Numbered from the stretch's first letter, positions 6,101-13,924 are shown. The stretch is 15,285 nucleotides of DNA from DATKSS01 sp049582065 (GCA_049582065.1 JBAUTF010000383.1:1-15285); one strand, 5' to 3'. The notes: generated by a model from the sequence alone, not told the origin. Made by a program: numbers and translations.

Positions 6101-8046
6101 GCCCGGACCTTTCGGAATCCCAGCATCGCGGTGCCTGAGCCCAGCACGAGACCGGCCACGATCAGGGCGGCGAGGACATATTGCACCGAGGTCGCGTCGA
6201 CTCCAGGCAACACCTGCGCGTACGTAGCAGCTTCGAACCGCACCGCCAGCAGCCAGGCGCCGGCCACCATCGCCGCGGCCAACGCACCCGCCAGGGCGCC
6301 GGTCGTCAACCCTTCCACAACGAACGGACCGCGAAGCATCCAGCCCCTGGCTCCCAGCAGCCGGGTGACGGCGACCTCGTCTCGCCGCGCCGCCGCGATT
6401 CCTCGCATGGAGTTCGCGATCACCGCATACGCGATGAGTGCGAACAGCAGCACGATGCCCAGCCCCACCCCTCCGACGACCAGCGCCACATGGCTCAGCC
6501 GTGAGTACGTGTTCGGGTCGTAGGAGGTCGGGTAAGAGGGGTCGACCGCCGGATCACCTGTCACCGAACCGGCGACCGCGCCGACCTGCGTCACCATCCG
6601 GACGCGCACGTCCAGGCTTTCGGGAAAGGGATTGGTCGAGCTGAGGCTGGCCAGGTTGTCGAGGCCGGGCCGGCTGCTGGCCTCCGCGAGGGCCTGCTCC
6701 GGACTGACATCGGTCACCGACAGGACCCTGGGGTCGGCCGCAAGCCTCGACTTGAGCGCCGCCACCGCGTCAGGCGAGGCGTCCGACGCCAGGTAAATGC
6801 GCACCAGCGATGCCTCGCCCGCCTGCTGCGCCACCACCCGCTCGAGCGCGATCCCGAGCACGGCGAGGGTCCCGCACAGCATGAGCAGGAGCGCGATCGT
6901 GCCGAGCACCGGGGTCGTCAGCTTGACGTCGCGGCTCCAGCTGCGGAGCCCGCCCAGGACCACGATCCTGTAGCTGTTGGCCGAGAACGCGACCAGGCGC
7001 CGCCAAACTGGCAGGCTTGCCGGCTTGCCGGCGGGCTTTTGCGGTCGCTCGCGCGCCGGGATGACGAGCCGCCACAGAGGCGCGGCCATCAGCCCGCCGT
7101 TGCCGTTGGTGTGGCCGTTACCGTGGGAGTGGCCATTGCCATTGCCGTTGGCATGGCCGTTGCCGTTGCCGTTGGACTTTGCGTACCCGTTGACACGGCC
7201 GTTCGCGATCACCGCCGACTTACGGGATCCGTTGGTCATCACCTGAGCGCTCGGCAGCCGCAGGATCCGGCTCGCCGGGAACATGTGGCGGTGGGTCGCT
7301 ACGATCACCGCCGTACCGCCGGCCGCCGCCTCCTCGAGCATCCGCATGACGGCCGCGGCGCTGTCGTCGTCCAGGGCGGCGAGCGGCTCGTCGGCGAGCA
7401 GGACTCGGGGCCGGGAGGCCAGGGCGCGCGCGATTGCAAGGCGCTGCCTCTCGCCTCCGGAGAGCTGGTGCGGGTACGAACGCCTCTTGCCGGCGAGCCC
7501 TAGCGACTCGAGAGCCGCCAGTGCGCGCTTCCTGATCGTCCGCTGCGGAACCTGCGGTTCGCGGAGCTGCAGGGCGAACACCAGGTTTTCGACAGCGTTG
7601 AGGCGGGGGAGCAGGCGCTGCTCCTGGAAGATGAACGCGACCTCCCGCCGCACCCGCCCGAGGCCCCTCCTCCACCACCGGTGCACGCCGCGTCCCCCGA
7701 CCCACACCTCGCCCGCGTTGGGCCGCATCTGGCCGTGGACGAGCCGCAGGAGGGTGGTCTTCCCCGAGCCGGTCGGGCCGGTCACCTCGACCAGCTCGCC
7801 GGCGCCGACGGTGAGGTTCACATTCTTCAACACCGATTGGCGGCCGAAGGACTTGGAGACGGCGGTGAGCTTGACCAGGGGATCGGGAGCGACGGCGGCC
7901 TTCGTCGCAGGACGAACCCCCTTCGTCCCGTCCGCTTTTGCCAGCACCCCATTGGCGGCAGAGCCGTTGATCGAGGTGCGCGCGCGGCCAGAGGCGACCG
8001 GTCGGCTTCCCACCCTTGCGATCCAGATTAGCCCATACCAGGGCAT
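6097..8046 (-). CDS. FtsE-FtsX fusion protein (ABC ATPase + permease)
   Basis: This single 649-residue frame joins two proteins that are normally separate. The FtsE part (about 56-270) has Walker A GPTGSGKT (90-97), a Q-loop (FQEQ at 140-143), signature LSGGE (195-199), Walker B ending LLADE (E220), D-loop LAALD and H-loop H252. Residues about 272-318 are an Asn/Gly/His-rich linker. The FtsX part (about 345-649) has a first helix at about 378-400, an extracellular domain at about 411-512, and three further helices (about 516-545, 578-602, 620-643). FtsEX does not transport; it converts ATP hydrolysis into activation of septal cell-wall hydrolases. The coupled downstream M23 gene fits this. 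The first 55 residues are an unusual extension without similarity I recognise. The true start could be an internal GTG, since no strong ribosome binding site marks 8046. An internal ATG at 7089 could also produce FtsX alone. Confidence 0.9.
   Translation of the reverse strand: MPWYGLIWIARVGSRPVASGRARTSINGSAANGVLAKADGTKGVRPATKAAVAPDPLVKLTAVSKSFGRQSVLKNVNLTVGAGELVEVTGPTGSGKTTLLRLVHGQMRPNAGEVWVGGRGVHRWWRRGLGRVRREVAFIFQEQRLLPRLNAVENLVFALQLREPQVPQRTIRKRALAALESLGLAGKRRSYPHQLSGGERQRLAIARALASRPRVLLADEPLAALDDDSAAAVMRMLEEAAAGGTAVIVATHRHMFPASRILRLPSAQVMTNGSRKSAVIANGRVNGYAKSNGNGNGHANGNGNGHSHGNGHTNGNGGLMAAPLWRLVIPARERPQKPAGKPASLPVWRRLVAFSANSYRIVVLGGLRSWSRDVKLTTPVLGTIALLLMLCGTLAVLGIALERVVAQQAGEASLVRIYLASDASPDAVAALKSRLAADPRVLSVTDVSPEQALAEASSRPGLDNLASLSSTNPFPESLDVRVRMVTQVGAVAGSVTGDPAVDPSYPTSYDPNTYSRLSHVALVVGGVGLGIVLLFALIAYAVIANSMRGIAAARRDEVAVTRLLGARGWMLRGPFVVEGLTTGALAGALAAAMVAGAWLLAVRFEAATYAQVLPGVDATSVQYVLAALIVAGLVLGSGTAMLGFRKVRA
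7093..7173. repeat. Degenerate 6-bp Asn-Gly/His-Gly repeat encoding the FtsE-FtsX linker
   Basis: The plus strand shows many near-copies of GCCGTT/GCCATT/GCCGTG units. On the minus strand they encode alternating Asn-Gly with interspersed His-Gly (residues about 292-318 of the fusion). The units are in frame and contain no stop. The tract links the ATPase and permease halves and probably expands or shrinks by slippage. Confidence 0.8.
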
Positions 8047-8130
8047 GCGTCGATGACTAAATGGCAGCCCTTTGAAGGCACCTGGTCAAGGCCAGGATCG
8101 AGCTCGACCCTCGTGGGTCAAAAGTCCTGT

Positions 8131-9831
8131 TCATAGGCAGCCCGAAAGCGAAAGCGGGGCCGGCGCTACTTCGATTGAAAAGAATCCACCCGTAGGCGAA
8201 GCGGTGACCAGCCGGGTGCCGTCAGGCGCCGTGGTCACCGAAGCCTGGACGGCGCCCGAGCTCGACACCGCACCGGTCACTTCCGGTGGGATCGAGATCA
8301 CGGTTGGCGCATCGCCCTGCCTGCTGTGACCCGCAAACGAAAACGCGCCGCTGGACGGGTTGTATTGGTATTTGGGAGAAGGGTCGGCCGAGGCGCGAGG
8401 GTAGACGCGGGCCAGCAGGCGCTCGCGCTCGACGCGTAGGCATCCGCTCGAGGCGGTCGCCACCGTGGGCGGGTTGAACATCCCCCAGCTTGAACTGCCG
8501 CCGTTTTCCTTCCAGGTCCAGAAGGCAAAGCCGAGATCGTGCTGTTCCTGCTCGAGCAGTTGATTCGCCAGCTCGAGCGAGTCCCACGACTGATCGTTGC
8601 CGAACTCGGCGACGAAAAGGGCGGCGTTCATCGCCCTGGCCTCCCGGATGGCGAGGGAGTAGCTCTGGTCGTAGCCACCCCACGGATAGTTGGCCTTGTC
8701 GGCGCGCTGGCCGGCCAGGTGGTCGAACGTGTAGACGTGGGTGTAGGCGTGCATCGAGAGCACCACGTTGGGATACGAGCTGACGGGCAAGCCGAGGTGG
8801 GTGGGAAAGTCGGTCACCTCGCGCAGCAGCCCCGTATCCAGAAAAACAAGGTGTCGCTGGTCGTGCACGCCGAGGTCCGGGTATCCACATGGGGCGGGCA
8901 TGAAGAAACCCGTCCAGCACGGTAAGCCGTCGTGCACGCCTGTGATGGAATCGATGACCCGCCTGTAGAACGGAAACAGGAGCAGGTCTTCGAACCCCGG
9001 CGGCAGGTTCCAGCCCGGCCAGGGCTCGTTGAAGACGCTGTAGCCCGCGACCGTGCTGTCGTCCTTGAAGCGCTGGGCGACAAAGGCGATGGTCTTGATG
9101 TACTCGTCCTGGATTCCGCTGCGGTCGTACCAGAAATTGGTGTCGGCCTCGAAAACGGCAGGGTTTAGCTCTCGCATACTGTTGAACACGCGGGAAGGAA
9201 AGCCGTCGGTGATCGTCGCCCATCTCGGCGCACCGCTCAGGTACGAGAGGTTGACATCGGGGCCCGGCCCGACATATCTCGAGTAGGCGTTCTGGTGCAT
9301 GTCGAGGATCACGTACATGCCGACATCCCTTGCCCAGCCGACGACCTGGGCGATGCGGTCGAGATACGTCGTACTGAACTGCCCCCGCTCCGGTTCGATA
9401 AGGCTCCATGAAAGTGGCAGCCGAACGGAGTTGAAGCCCAAACGCGCCATCGCCTGGATGTCGGCCTGGCAAAGCGGTGGATAGCGGCTGGTCTTCACGT
9501 TCAGCGGACATTGGCCGTCCGCGTATGCGGTCGGGTCGATCGGGTAAAGAGGAGGCACGTCCGGTTGCGACTGGTCGGTGCCCGTCCAGAAATCAATCAG
9601 CCCGGCGGGAATCGCTCCATGCAGCAGCACCATCCTGCCCTGGTCGTCGGCGATGTATGGCAAGCCTCCTGGGGGATGTGCGACGTGCAACCAGGACGGC
9701 GAACCGCTGGATGTCGAAACGACGGGTCCTGGAGTCCAAGAGATGATCATCGAGACGGCGACCTCACCCGGATAGGTGAAAACGGACAGCACCAGGATGA
9801 GCAGCAACCCGACGTACAGAAAAACTCTCAT
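8131..9831 (-). CDS. Secreted or membrane-anchored GH5-family glycoside hydrolase (endoglycoceramidase-like)
   Basis: I start at the ATG at 9831-9829, which overlaps the TGA of the upstream gene (ATGA) and gives 566 residues. A TTG at 9840 would add three. The N-terminus has one hydrophobic segment (signal peptide or anchor), so the enzyme acts outside the membrane. The TIM barrel shows GH5 landmarks, numbered here from the TTG: GFNSVRLPLSW (135-145), LDMHQN (179-184), acid/base E272 in FNEPWPG, SMHAYTH (362-368), and nucleophile E412 in VAEFG. A C-terminal beta domain (about 475-569) follows. The LDMHQN motif and overall layout recall endoglycoceramidases and related glycolipid hydrolases, but the substrate cannot be set from sequence. 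It is the last gene of a run with two small membrane proteins and a class V PLP enzyme, 84 bp before FtsEX. Confidence 0.9.
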   Translation of the reverse strand: MRVFLYVGLLLILVLSVFTYPGEVAVSMIISWTPGPVVSTSSGSPSWLHVAHPPGGLPYIADDQGRMVLLHGAIPAGLIDFWTGTDQSQPDVPPLYPIDPTAYADGQCPLNVKTSRYPPLCQADIQAMARLGFNSVRLPLSWSLIEPERGQFSTTYLDRIAQVVGWARDVGMYVILDMHQNAYSRYVGPGPDVNLSYLSGAPRWATITDGFPSRVFNSMRELNPAVFEADTNFWYDRSGIQDEYIKTIAFVAQRFKDDSTVAGYSVFNEPWPGWNLPPGFEDLLLFPFYRRVIDSITGVHDGLPCWTGFFMPAPCGYPDLGVHDQRHLVFLDTGLLREVTDFPTHLGLPVSSYPNVVLSMHAYTHVYTFDHLAGQRADKANYPWGGYDQSYSLAIREARAMNAALFVAEFGNDQSWDSLELANQLLEQEQHDLGFAFWTWKENGGSSSWGMFNPPTVATASSGCLRVERERLLARVYPRASADPSPKYQYNPSSGAFSFAGHSRQGDAPTVISIPPEVTGAVSSSGAVQASVTTAPDGTRLVTASPTGGFFSIEVAPAPLSLSGCL

Positions 9832-10079
9832 GAAGCCCAAAACCAGTACGCGGCGCCGGCGAGCAGGGAGATGAGCGAGATCGTGCCCGCGACGAGTCCG
9901 ACGATGGCGGATCGTTCTCCGGTCAGGTTGCCGGGCCCCGTACGGATCCGGTAGACGGACTCAGCTCCCGCCCAGATCGCGAAGGGTGCGAAGACACCGA
10001 ACACGAGGCTGAGCACCCCGAGCACCAGGGCGCGCGTGGCCGACCTGTCCCTGGTCACCTCACCAGAAGGTGCCGCCAC
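9828..10079 (-). CDS. Small DUF4190-like membrane protein
   Basis: This product of at most 83 residues has two hydrophobic helices, about 17-40 (ALVLGVLSLVFGVFAPF) and 58-81. The segment between them ends with GERSAIVGLVAGTISLI, the pattern of DUF4190 proteins (GILSL near the first helix, a repeated G-A-I-x-G-L-x-G in the second). The function of that family is unknown. The GTG at 10079 overlaps the previous gene by 20 nt. A GTG at 10058, directly after that gene's TGA, would shorten the protein by seven residues and is equally plausible. The stop overlaps the GH5 ATG, so the two are probably translated together. It may help anchor or organise envelope proteins, but nothing here shows that. 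Confidence 0.7.
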   Translation of the reverse strand: MAAPSGEVTRDRSATRALVLGVLSLVFGVFAPFAIWAGAESVYRIRTGPGNLTGERSAIVGLVAGTISLISLLAGAAYWFWAS

Positions 10080-10251
10080 CGAGCAGCAGGTAGAGGATCG
10101 GGCCGATGCCCCAGAAGAAGCTGATGATGATCCACAGGACCTTCGAGACCCCGCCCATATCCGTGCGGTTGACGATGTTGATCACGCAAAGGACGAACGC
10201 GATGGGGTGAAGGAAGATCGCCATCAGGACTTCGACCAGGAATTTGAACAT
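10060..10251 (-). CDS. Small two-helix membrane protein, PLDc_N-like
   Basis: I choose the ATG at 10251-10249, four nt after the TAG of the class V enzyme gene. A longer in-frame start at 10359 would add an Arg-rich stretch that is only the antisense-shifted end of the upstream gene. The 63-residue product has two hydrophobic helices, about 4-27 (EVLMAIFLHPIAFVLCVI) and 38-58. The second, VLWIIISFFWGIGPILYLL, resembles the N-terminal membrane domain found in some phospholipase D/cardiolipin synthase proteins (PLDc_N), which also occurs alone. It has no catalytic residues. The role is unknown; the context suggests an envelope-associated partner. Confidence 0.75.
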   Translation of the reverse strand: MFKFLVEVLMAIFLHPIAFVLCVINIVNRTDMGGVSKVLWIIISFFWGIGPILYLLLGGGTFW

Positions 10252-10255
10252 CGGT

Positions 10256-11680
10256 CTAGTGTCGCGCCCGGGTCGGGTTCTTGACCAGCGTCCCGAGCGG
10301 GCTCGTGATGCGCGGCCAGCCTCCCGCCGGGGCAAAGGTGCCGTCAGCGGCCTGCTCATAGGTCGCTCTCAGCCGCCCGCGTGCCACCCGGGTCATCGCC
10401 TCTGCGAAGCGCTCGATCTCCGCCTCCGTGTTGTAGGGCGCAAGGCTCGCGCGCACAGCCCCGGGGAGAGCTTTGCGGTGGCCGGCGTTGACCTCGGCCT
10501 CGACGTCATCCACGGCGCCCTTGTTCATGTGCAGCAGGTGGAACACGTACGGGTTGGCGCAAAAACAGCCGTGGCGCACGGCGATGCCCCATTCATGGCT
10601 CAAGGCAGCCGCGACCAGGCCGTGGTGCATGCCCTCGACGACGAAGCTCGCGAGACTGAGGCGCCCCGCTCCTCGCGGCGATTCGAGGCCGCCCAGGATG
10701 CTGACGCCGGGAATGGAGCTCAGGGCGCTGACCAGGCGTCCGCCCAACGCGGTCTCGTAACTCAGCATCTCATCGAATCCCAGCTCGAGCAGGGTTTCGA
10801 TCGCCACCCCGAGCGCCACAGCGCCGATCACGTTGGGCGAGCCCGCCTCCTCGCGGTCTGGCAGGTCGGCCCACACAGTGTCGTCCCAGGTGACGATGCT
10901 GATCGCTCCACCGCCCATCACTTCTGGCGCGCCGGCGAAGAAATCCCTCGGAGCGACCAGCACGCCCGCCCCGTACGGCGCGTACATCTTGTGGCCCGAC
11001 AGGGACACGAAGTCGAGGTGGCCGGGGTCGCCGGCCGGACGCACGTCGACCCGGTGGTGTGGCGCCAGCTGGGCGGCATCGACCGAGATCCGCGCTCCGT
11101 GCCTGTGAGCGAGCTCCGCGACCTCGTGCACGGGCGTGACGAAGCCGGTGACGTTGGAAGCGCCACAGACAGCGACCAGCCCGATCTTGCCGTCGGTCGT
11201 ACGCAGGGCATGCTCGATCGCGTCGAGGTCGATGTGCCCGTCTTCGGAGAGGCCGACCATAAGGTGGCCGCTCCGATGCCGCCACGGGAGGAGGTCCGCA
11301 TGGTGCTCCATCTCGGTGACCAGGACCTGCCGGCCGTCCAGGCGCGCCTGCTCGGCCGCGATCCGGTTCAGGGCGTCGGTCGTGCCCTTCACGAAAATGA
11401 CCACCTGCGCGCGTGCGTCGACCCCTAGGAAACGCGACACCAGCTCGCGCGCCTGCTCATACGCCTCGGTCGAGAGCCTCGACTTGTAGCCGGTGCCGCG
11501 GTGAACGCTCGAGTAAACGTCTGAGAAGCCGTTGACGGCGTCGCGAACGCGCTTGAGCGGCGGGGTGCTGGCGGCGTTGTCGAAATTGATCCCGGTGACG
11601 GTGCCGCCACCCAGGACGGGCACCGGCAGCTCGACCCCGGCAAAATGCTCACGCCACTGGCCTGAGTGCGGGGATGCCAC
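10256..11680 (-). CDS. Class V aminotransferase-fold PLP enzyme, SufS/cysteine-desulfurase-like
   Basis: This 474-residue fold-type I PLP enzyme has the SufS-like opening NFDNAAST (32-39), VHRGTGYKS (59-67), cofactor-stacking H126 (EMEHHAD), D201 (SVDAAQ) binding the pyridine nitrogen, and Schiff-base lysine K231 in LSGHKMYAPYGAG. EEAGSPN (277-283) matches the SufS EAGTPN motif. The catalytic loop reads RHGCFCANP: C374 aligns with the SufS catalytic cysteine and C372 is an extra cysteine two residues earlier. It likely removes sulfur from cysteine or acts on a related amino acid. No suf/isc partner (sufU, sufB, sufD) is adjacent, so the physiological role is uncertain. The start is a GTG with only a weak ribosome binding site. 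It diverges from a PucR-type regulator and leads the run of envelope genes. Confidence 0.88.
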   Translation of the reverse strand: MASPHSGQWREHFAGVELPVPVLGGGTVTGINFDNAASTPPLKRVRDAVNGFSDVYSSVHRGTGYKSRLSTEAYEQARELVSRFLGVDARAQVVIFVKGTTDALNRIAAEQARLDGRQVLVTEMEHHADLLPWRHRSGHLMVGLSEDGHIDLDAIEHALRTTDGKIGLVAVCGASNVTGFVTPVHEVAELAHRHGARISVDAAQLAPHHRVDVRPAGDPGHLDFVSLSGHKMYAPYGAGVLVAPRDFFAGAPEVMGGGAISIVTWDDTVWADLPDREEAGSPNVIGAVALGVAIETLLELGFDEMLSYETALGGRLVSALSSIPGVSILGGLESPRGAGRLSLASFVVEGMHHGLVAAALSHEWGIAVRHGCFCANPYVFHLLHMNKGAVDDVEAEVNAGHRKALPGAVRASLAPYNTEAEIERFAEAMTRVARGRLRATYEQAADGTFAPAGGWPRITSPLGTLVKNPTRARH

Positions 11681-11730
11681 TGCTGGAAGCCTAACTCGCC
11701 CGGGGGCCCCACAAAGGCGCGCCGATCGCC

Positions 11731-11743
11731 TGTGTAAAACACA
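11731..11743. promoter_or_regulatory. Palindrome TGTGTAAAACACA in the divergent intergenic region
   Basis: Perfect 5-bp arms (TGTGT/ACACA) flank AAA. It lies 51-63 bp before the class V enzyme start and 12-24 bp before the annotated GTG of the PucR-type gene. A second inverted repeat, GTGTC at 11755-11759 and GACAC at 11773-11777, follows. The size and position fit an operator, perhaps for the adjacent regulator, but short palindromes also arise by chance. Confidence 0.4.
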
Positions 11744-11754
11744 CCAGCGAGTGG

Positions 11755-13590
11755 GTGTCCAGTAGTGTTGTTGACACGAAGTTGGGCATGAAGGGCAGCC
11801 GTAAGGTGAAGCCGGTGGCGGAGGTCATGGTCGCGGACCAGGATTCGAGCCTCGCCGCGCGCGAGCTCAGCTTCCTCGTGCGGCTGGCTCAGGCAGCTGC
11901 GGCGACCCAGCGCCCCGACGAGCTCCTGGACCTGATCATCCGCGAGACGACCTCGGCCATCGGCACGGATGTCTGCTCCCTGTACCTCCTGACGCCACCT
12001 GGTCGCGAGCTGCTCCTCACGGCCACCAACGGCCTCAAAGAGAACATGGTCGGTAAGGTGAGGATGCGCGTCGGCGACGGCATCACCGGCTGGGTCGCCG
12101 ACACTCGCCGCCCGGCGGTGGTGGCGGACGTCAGCAAGGACCCGCACTGGAAGTGGGTGCCCGGGCTGGACGAGGATCGGTTCCACTCCATGCTGTCTGT
12201 GCCGATCGAGTCGGGACCTCGCCTGGTCGGGGTGATCAACGTCCAGAGCACCGAGAGGCGTGATTTCAACTCGGGAGACATCGACTTCCTGCGCGCCATC
12301 GCGGGCCAGGTCGCCGGCATCCTCGAGCGCAGCGAGCTGCAGCGGCGAACCGAGGTCCAGCTGGACGAGATCCGCCTGTCGCACGACATCCACGAGAGGT
12401 TCACGAAGCTCTCCCTCGAGGGCGCCGGCATCAAGTCGATCCTGGACGCCGTCGGCTCGCTGGCCGGCGGTCGCGCCGCGCTGTACTCGGCCGACGGGTA
12501 CCGCGTGCGGGGGGCGGGCGAGCCGTCCGACGGCATGCCCGCCCGCATCCACGTGCCGAACCCGCTCGCCCAGGCCGGCGCGCGCGAGGTGAGGATCAAC
12601 GCGGGCCGCCCGTCGAGAGAGCTTGACCTGGTGCCAGTGCGCGCGGGTTCGGACATCCTGGGGCTGCTGGCGGTCGGCGTCGATGCGACTACGGTTGATT
12701 CCGAGGGTAGGCGGCGAGCGCTCGAGCACGGTTCGACCGTACTGGCGCTCGAGCTCTCGAAGGAGCGCGCCGCGGCTGAGGTCGAGCGCCGGCTGCGAGG
12801 TGATCTGGTCGAGGAGGTGCTGGCCGGCGGCCTCGAGGCGGATGAGGCGGAGCGGGTCGCCCGCCAGGCCGAGCGACTGGGACACCGGCTTCCGCAGCGC
12901 GCCTGGGTCGTCGTGCTCGAGCCCGACGAAGACCAGACCGAGGCCGCGCTCGGCTCGCGTGGCCAGCAGGATCGGCTCGACGCGGCGCTCAGCCCTTTGA
13001 TCCGCTCGCGCCTGCCTGGGGCGCTGACGCTGGTGCGCACGGCTTCGGCCGTGTTCCTGGTTCCTGATGAGATCGCCACCGACCTCGCGACCGTCGAGAA
13101 GCTGGCGGGCCAGCTGCTCGCCGCGGCGGCGCCGGTGATGAAGCCAGGGACCGCATCGGTCGGGATCGGGAACCTCGCCAACGGCGTCAGCGAGCTGTCT
13201 CGGTCCCACGTCGAGGCCCGCCAGACGCTGCGCCTCACGCGGCGCGCGGGCGGTCGCGGGCGGGTCGCGTCTTATCGCTCCCTGGGCGCCTTCCGCCTCC
13301 TGCTCGAGGTGCAGAGCCCGGATGCCCTGCGGCGCTTCGTCGACGAGCTTCTAGGCACGCTGCTCACCTACGCCCAGTCACGCGACACGCCATTGCTGGA
13401 GACGCTGGAGGCGCTGTCGGCGGCGCGCTGGGTACGCCGGGCGGCCGCGAGGCAGCTCGGGATCCACATCAACTCCATGTCCTATCGAGTCGAGCGGATC
13501 GAGAACCTGACGGGCTTGCAGCTCGACGACCCCGAGACGAGGGTCGCGATCTCGATCGCACTGCGCGCGCGCGCCATGCTCGGCATGTAG
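11755..13590 (+). CDS. GAF-domain PucR/CdaR-family transcriptional regulator
   Basis: This protein of up to 611 residues has a GAF sensor domain at about 45-193 (VGDGITGWVADTRRPAVVADV at 107-127 and FHSMLSVPI at 143-151 are typical), a helical linker and a second sensor-like region (about 205-345), a CdaR-type degenerate GGDEF-like domain (about 375-500), and a C-terminal PucR helix-turn-helix (about 545-605; RRAAARQLGIHINSMSYRVERI at 561-582). PucR proteins are usually activators that respond to a metabolite or redox signal bound by the N-terminal domain. The GAF ligand here is unknown. It is transcribed divergently from the class V PLP enzyme gene and probably controls that operon. The start is uncertain: GTG at 11755 or ATG at 11788, neither with a good ribosome binding site. 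The long minus-strand open frame opposite is an artefact of GC-rich coding. Confidence 0.92.
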   Translation: MSSSVVDTKLGMKGSRKVKPVAEVMVADQDSSLAARELSFLVRLAQAAAATQRPDELLDLIIRETTSAIGTDVCSLYLLTPPGRELLLTATNGLKENMVGKVRMRVGDGITGWVADTRRPAVVADVSKDPHWKWVPGLDEDRFHSMLSVPIESGPRLVGVINVQSTERRDFNSGDIDFLRAIAGQVAGILERSELQRRTEVQLDEIRLSHDIHERFTKLSLEGAGIKSILDAVGSLAGGRAALYSADGYRVRGAGEPSDGMPARIHVPNPLAQAGAREVRINAGRPSRELDLVPVRAGSDILGLLAVGVDATTVDSEGRRRALEHGSTVLALELSKERAAAEVERRLRGDLVEEVLAGGLEADEAERVARQAERLGHRLPQRAWVVVLEPDEDQTEAALGSRGQQDRLDAALSPLIRSRLPGALTLVRTASAVFLVPDEIATDLATVEKLAGQLLAAAAPVMKPGTASVGIGNLANGVSELSRSHVEARQTLRLTRRAGGRGRVASYRSLGAFRLLLEVQSPDALRRFVDELLGTLLTYAQSRDTPLLETLEALSAARWVRRAAARQLGIHINSMSYRVERIENLTGLQLDDPETRVAISIALRARAMLGM

Positions 13591-13618
13591 GGAGCCGTAC
13601 CCGCGCGCCACTACGCCG

Positions 13619-13891
13619 CTAGGAAGGTGCGGCGCGCCGGCGAACCAGGACGACGAACGCAGCGAAGACCAACGCGGTCGCGGCATATGTCCCAAAGGCC
13701 AAACCGTCGTGGCCGGTCAGCGCCAGCGCGACCACCGCGAGACTGTCGAGTAGGCAAAAGGCGCCCGCGGCTCGCAGTTCCGCTGCTCTCCAGGGCCATC
13801 GTGGAAAACCGCCGATTCCACGACCCGCCACCAGCACCCAGAGGCCCATGGCTCCCGTGACGGCGGGGATGAAGACCATCGGATCCGCCAT
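13619..13891 (-). CDS. Small hypothetical membrane protein
   Basis: I do not recognise this protein. From the ATG at 13891-13889 it has 90 residues. AAGGTGG lies just upstream as a ribosome-binding-like stretch; a GTG at 13900 would add three residues. It has three likely hydrophobic segments: an N-terminal one (FIPAVTGAMGLWVLVAG), a middle one (AAGAFCLLDSLAVVALAL) and a last one (YAATALVFAAFVVLV) ending in an Arg-rich tail. The segment between the first two is Trp/Arg-rich (FPRWPWRAAELR). It is convergent with the PucR-type gene, 28 bp apart, and lies downstream of the glutamine synthetase terminator, so it is probably transcribed on its own. Confidence 0.65.
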   Translation of the reverse strand: MADPMVFIPAVTGAMGLWVLVAGRGIGGFPRWPWRAAELRAAGAFCLLDSLAVVALALTGHDGLAFGTYAATALVFAAFVVLVRRRAAPS

Positions 13892-13924
13892 GGCCGCCAC
13901 CTTAGCACCCCAGGTCGCATTCCT

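Noticed and set aside
7093..7173. Repeat tract in the FtsE-FtsX linker as a CRISPR-like or non-coding minisatellite
   Set aside because: The units are degenerate hexamers without spacers and stay in frame within a continuous coding sequence.
8106..8119. Hairpin GACCC-TCGT-GGGTC between the GH5 and FtsEX genes, read as a terminator
   Set aside because: The stem is only 5 bp. On the minus strand, the direction of the local genes, no T tract follows it. A second 5-bp hairpin at 8081-8096 also lacks a T tract.
8063..8143. Direct repeat GGCAGCCC at 8063-8070 and 8136-8143 flanking the 84-bp gap
   Set aside because: Eight bases in GC-rich DNA is easily chance, one copy lies in the end of the GH5 coding region, and no mobile-element signature is present.
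11425..13238. Long minus-strand open frames opposite the GAF-PucR regulator
   Set aside because: The plus-strand frame has GAF and PucR helix-turn-helix motifs over its whole length; the opposite frames have low-complexity Arg/Ser sequence and no recognisable domain.
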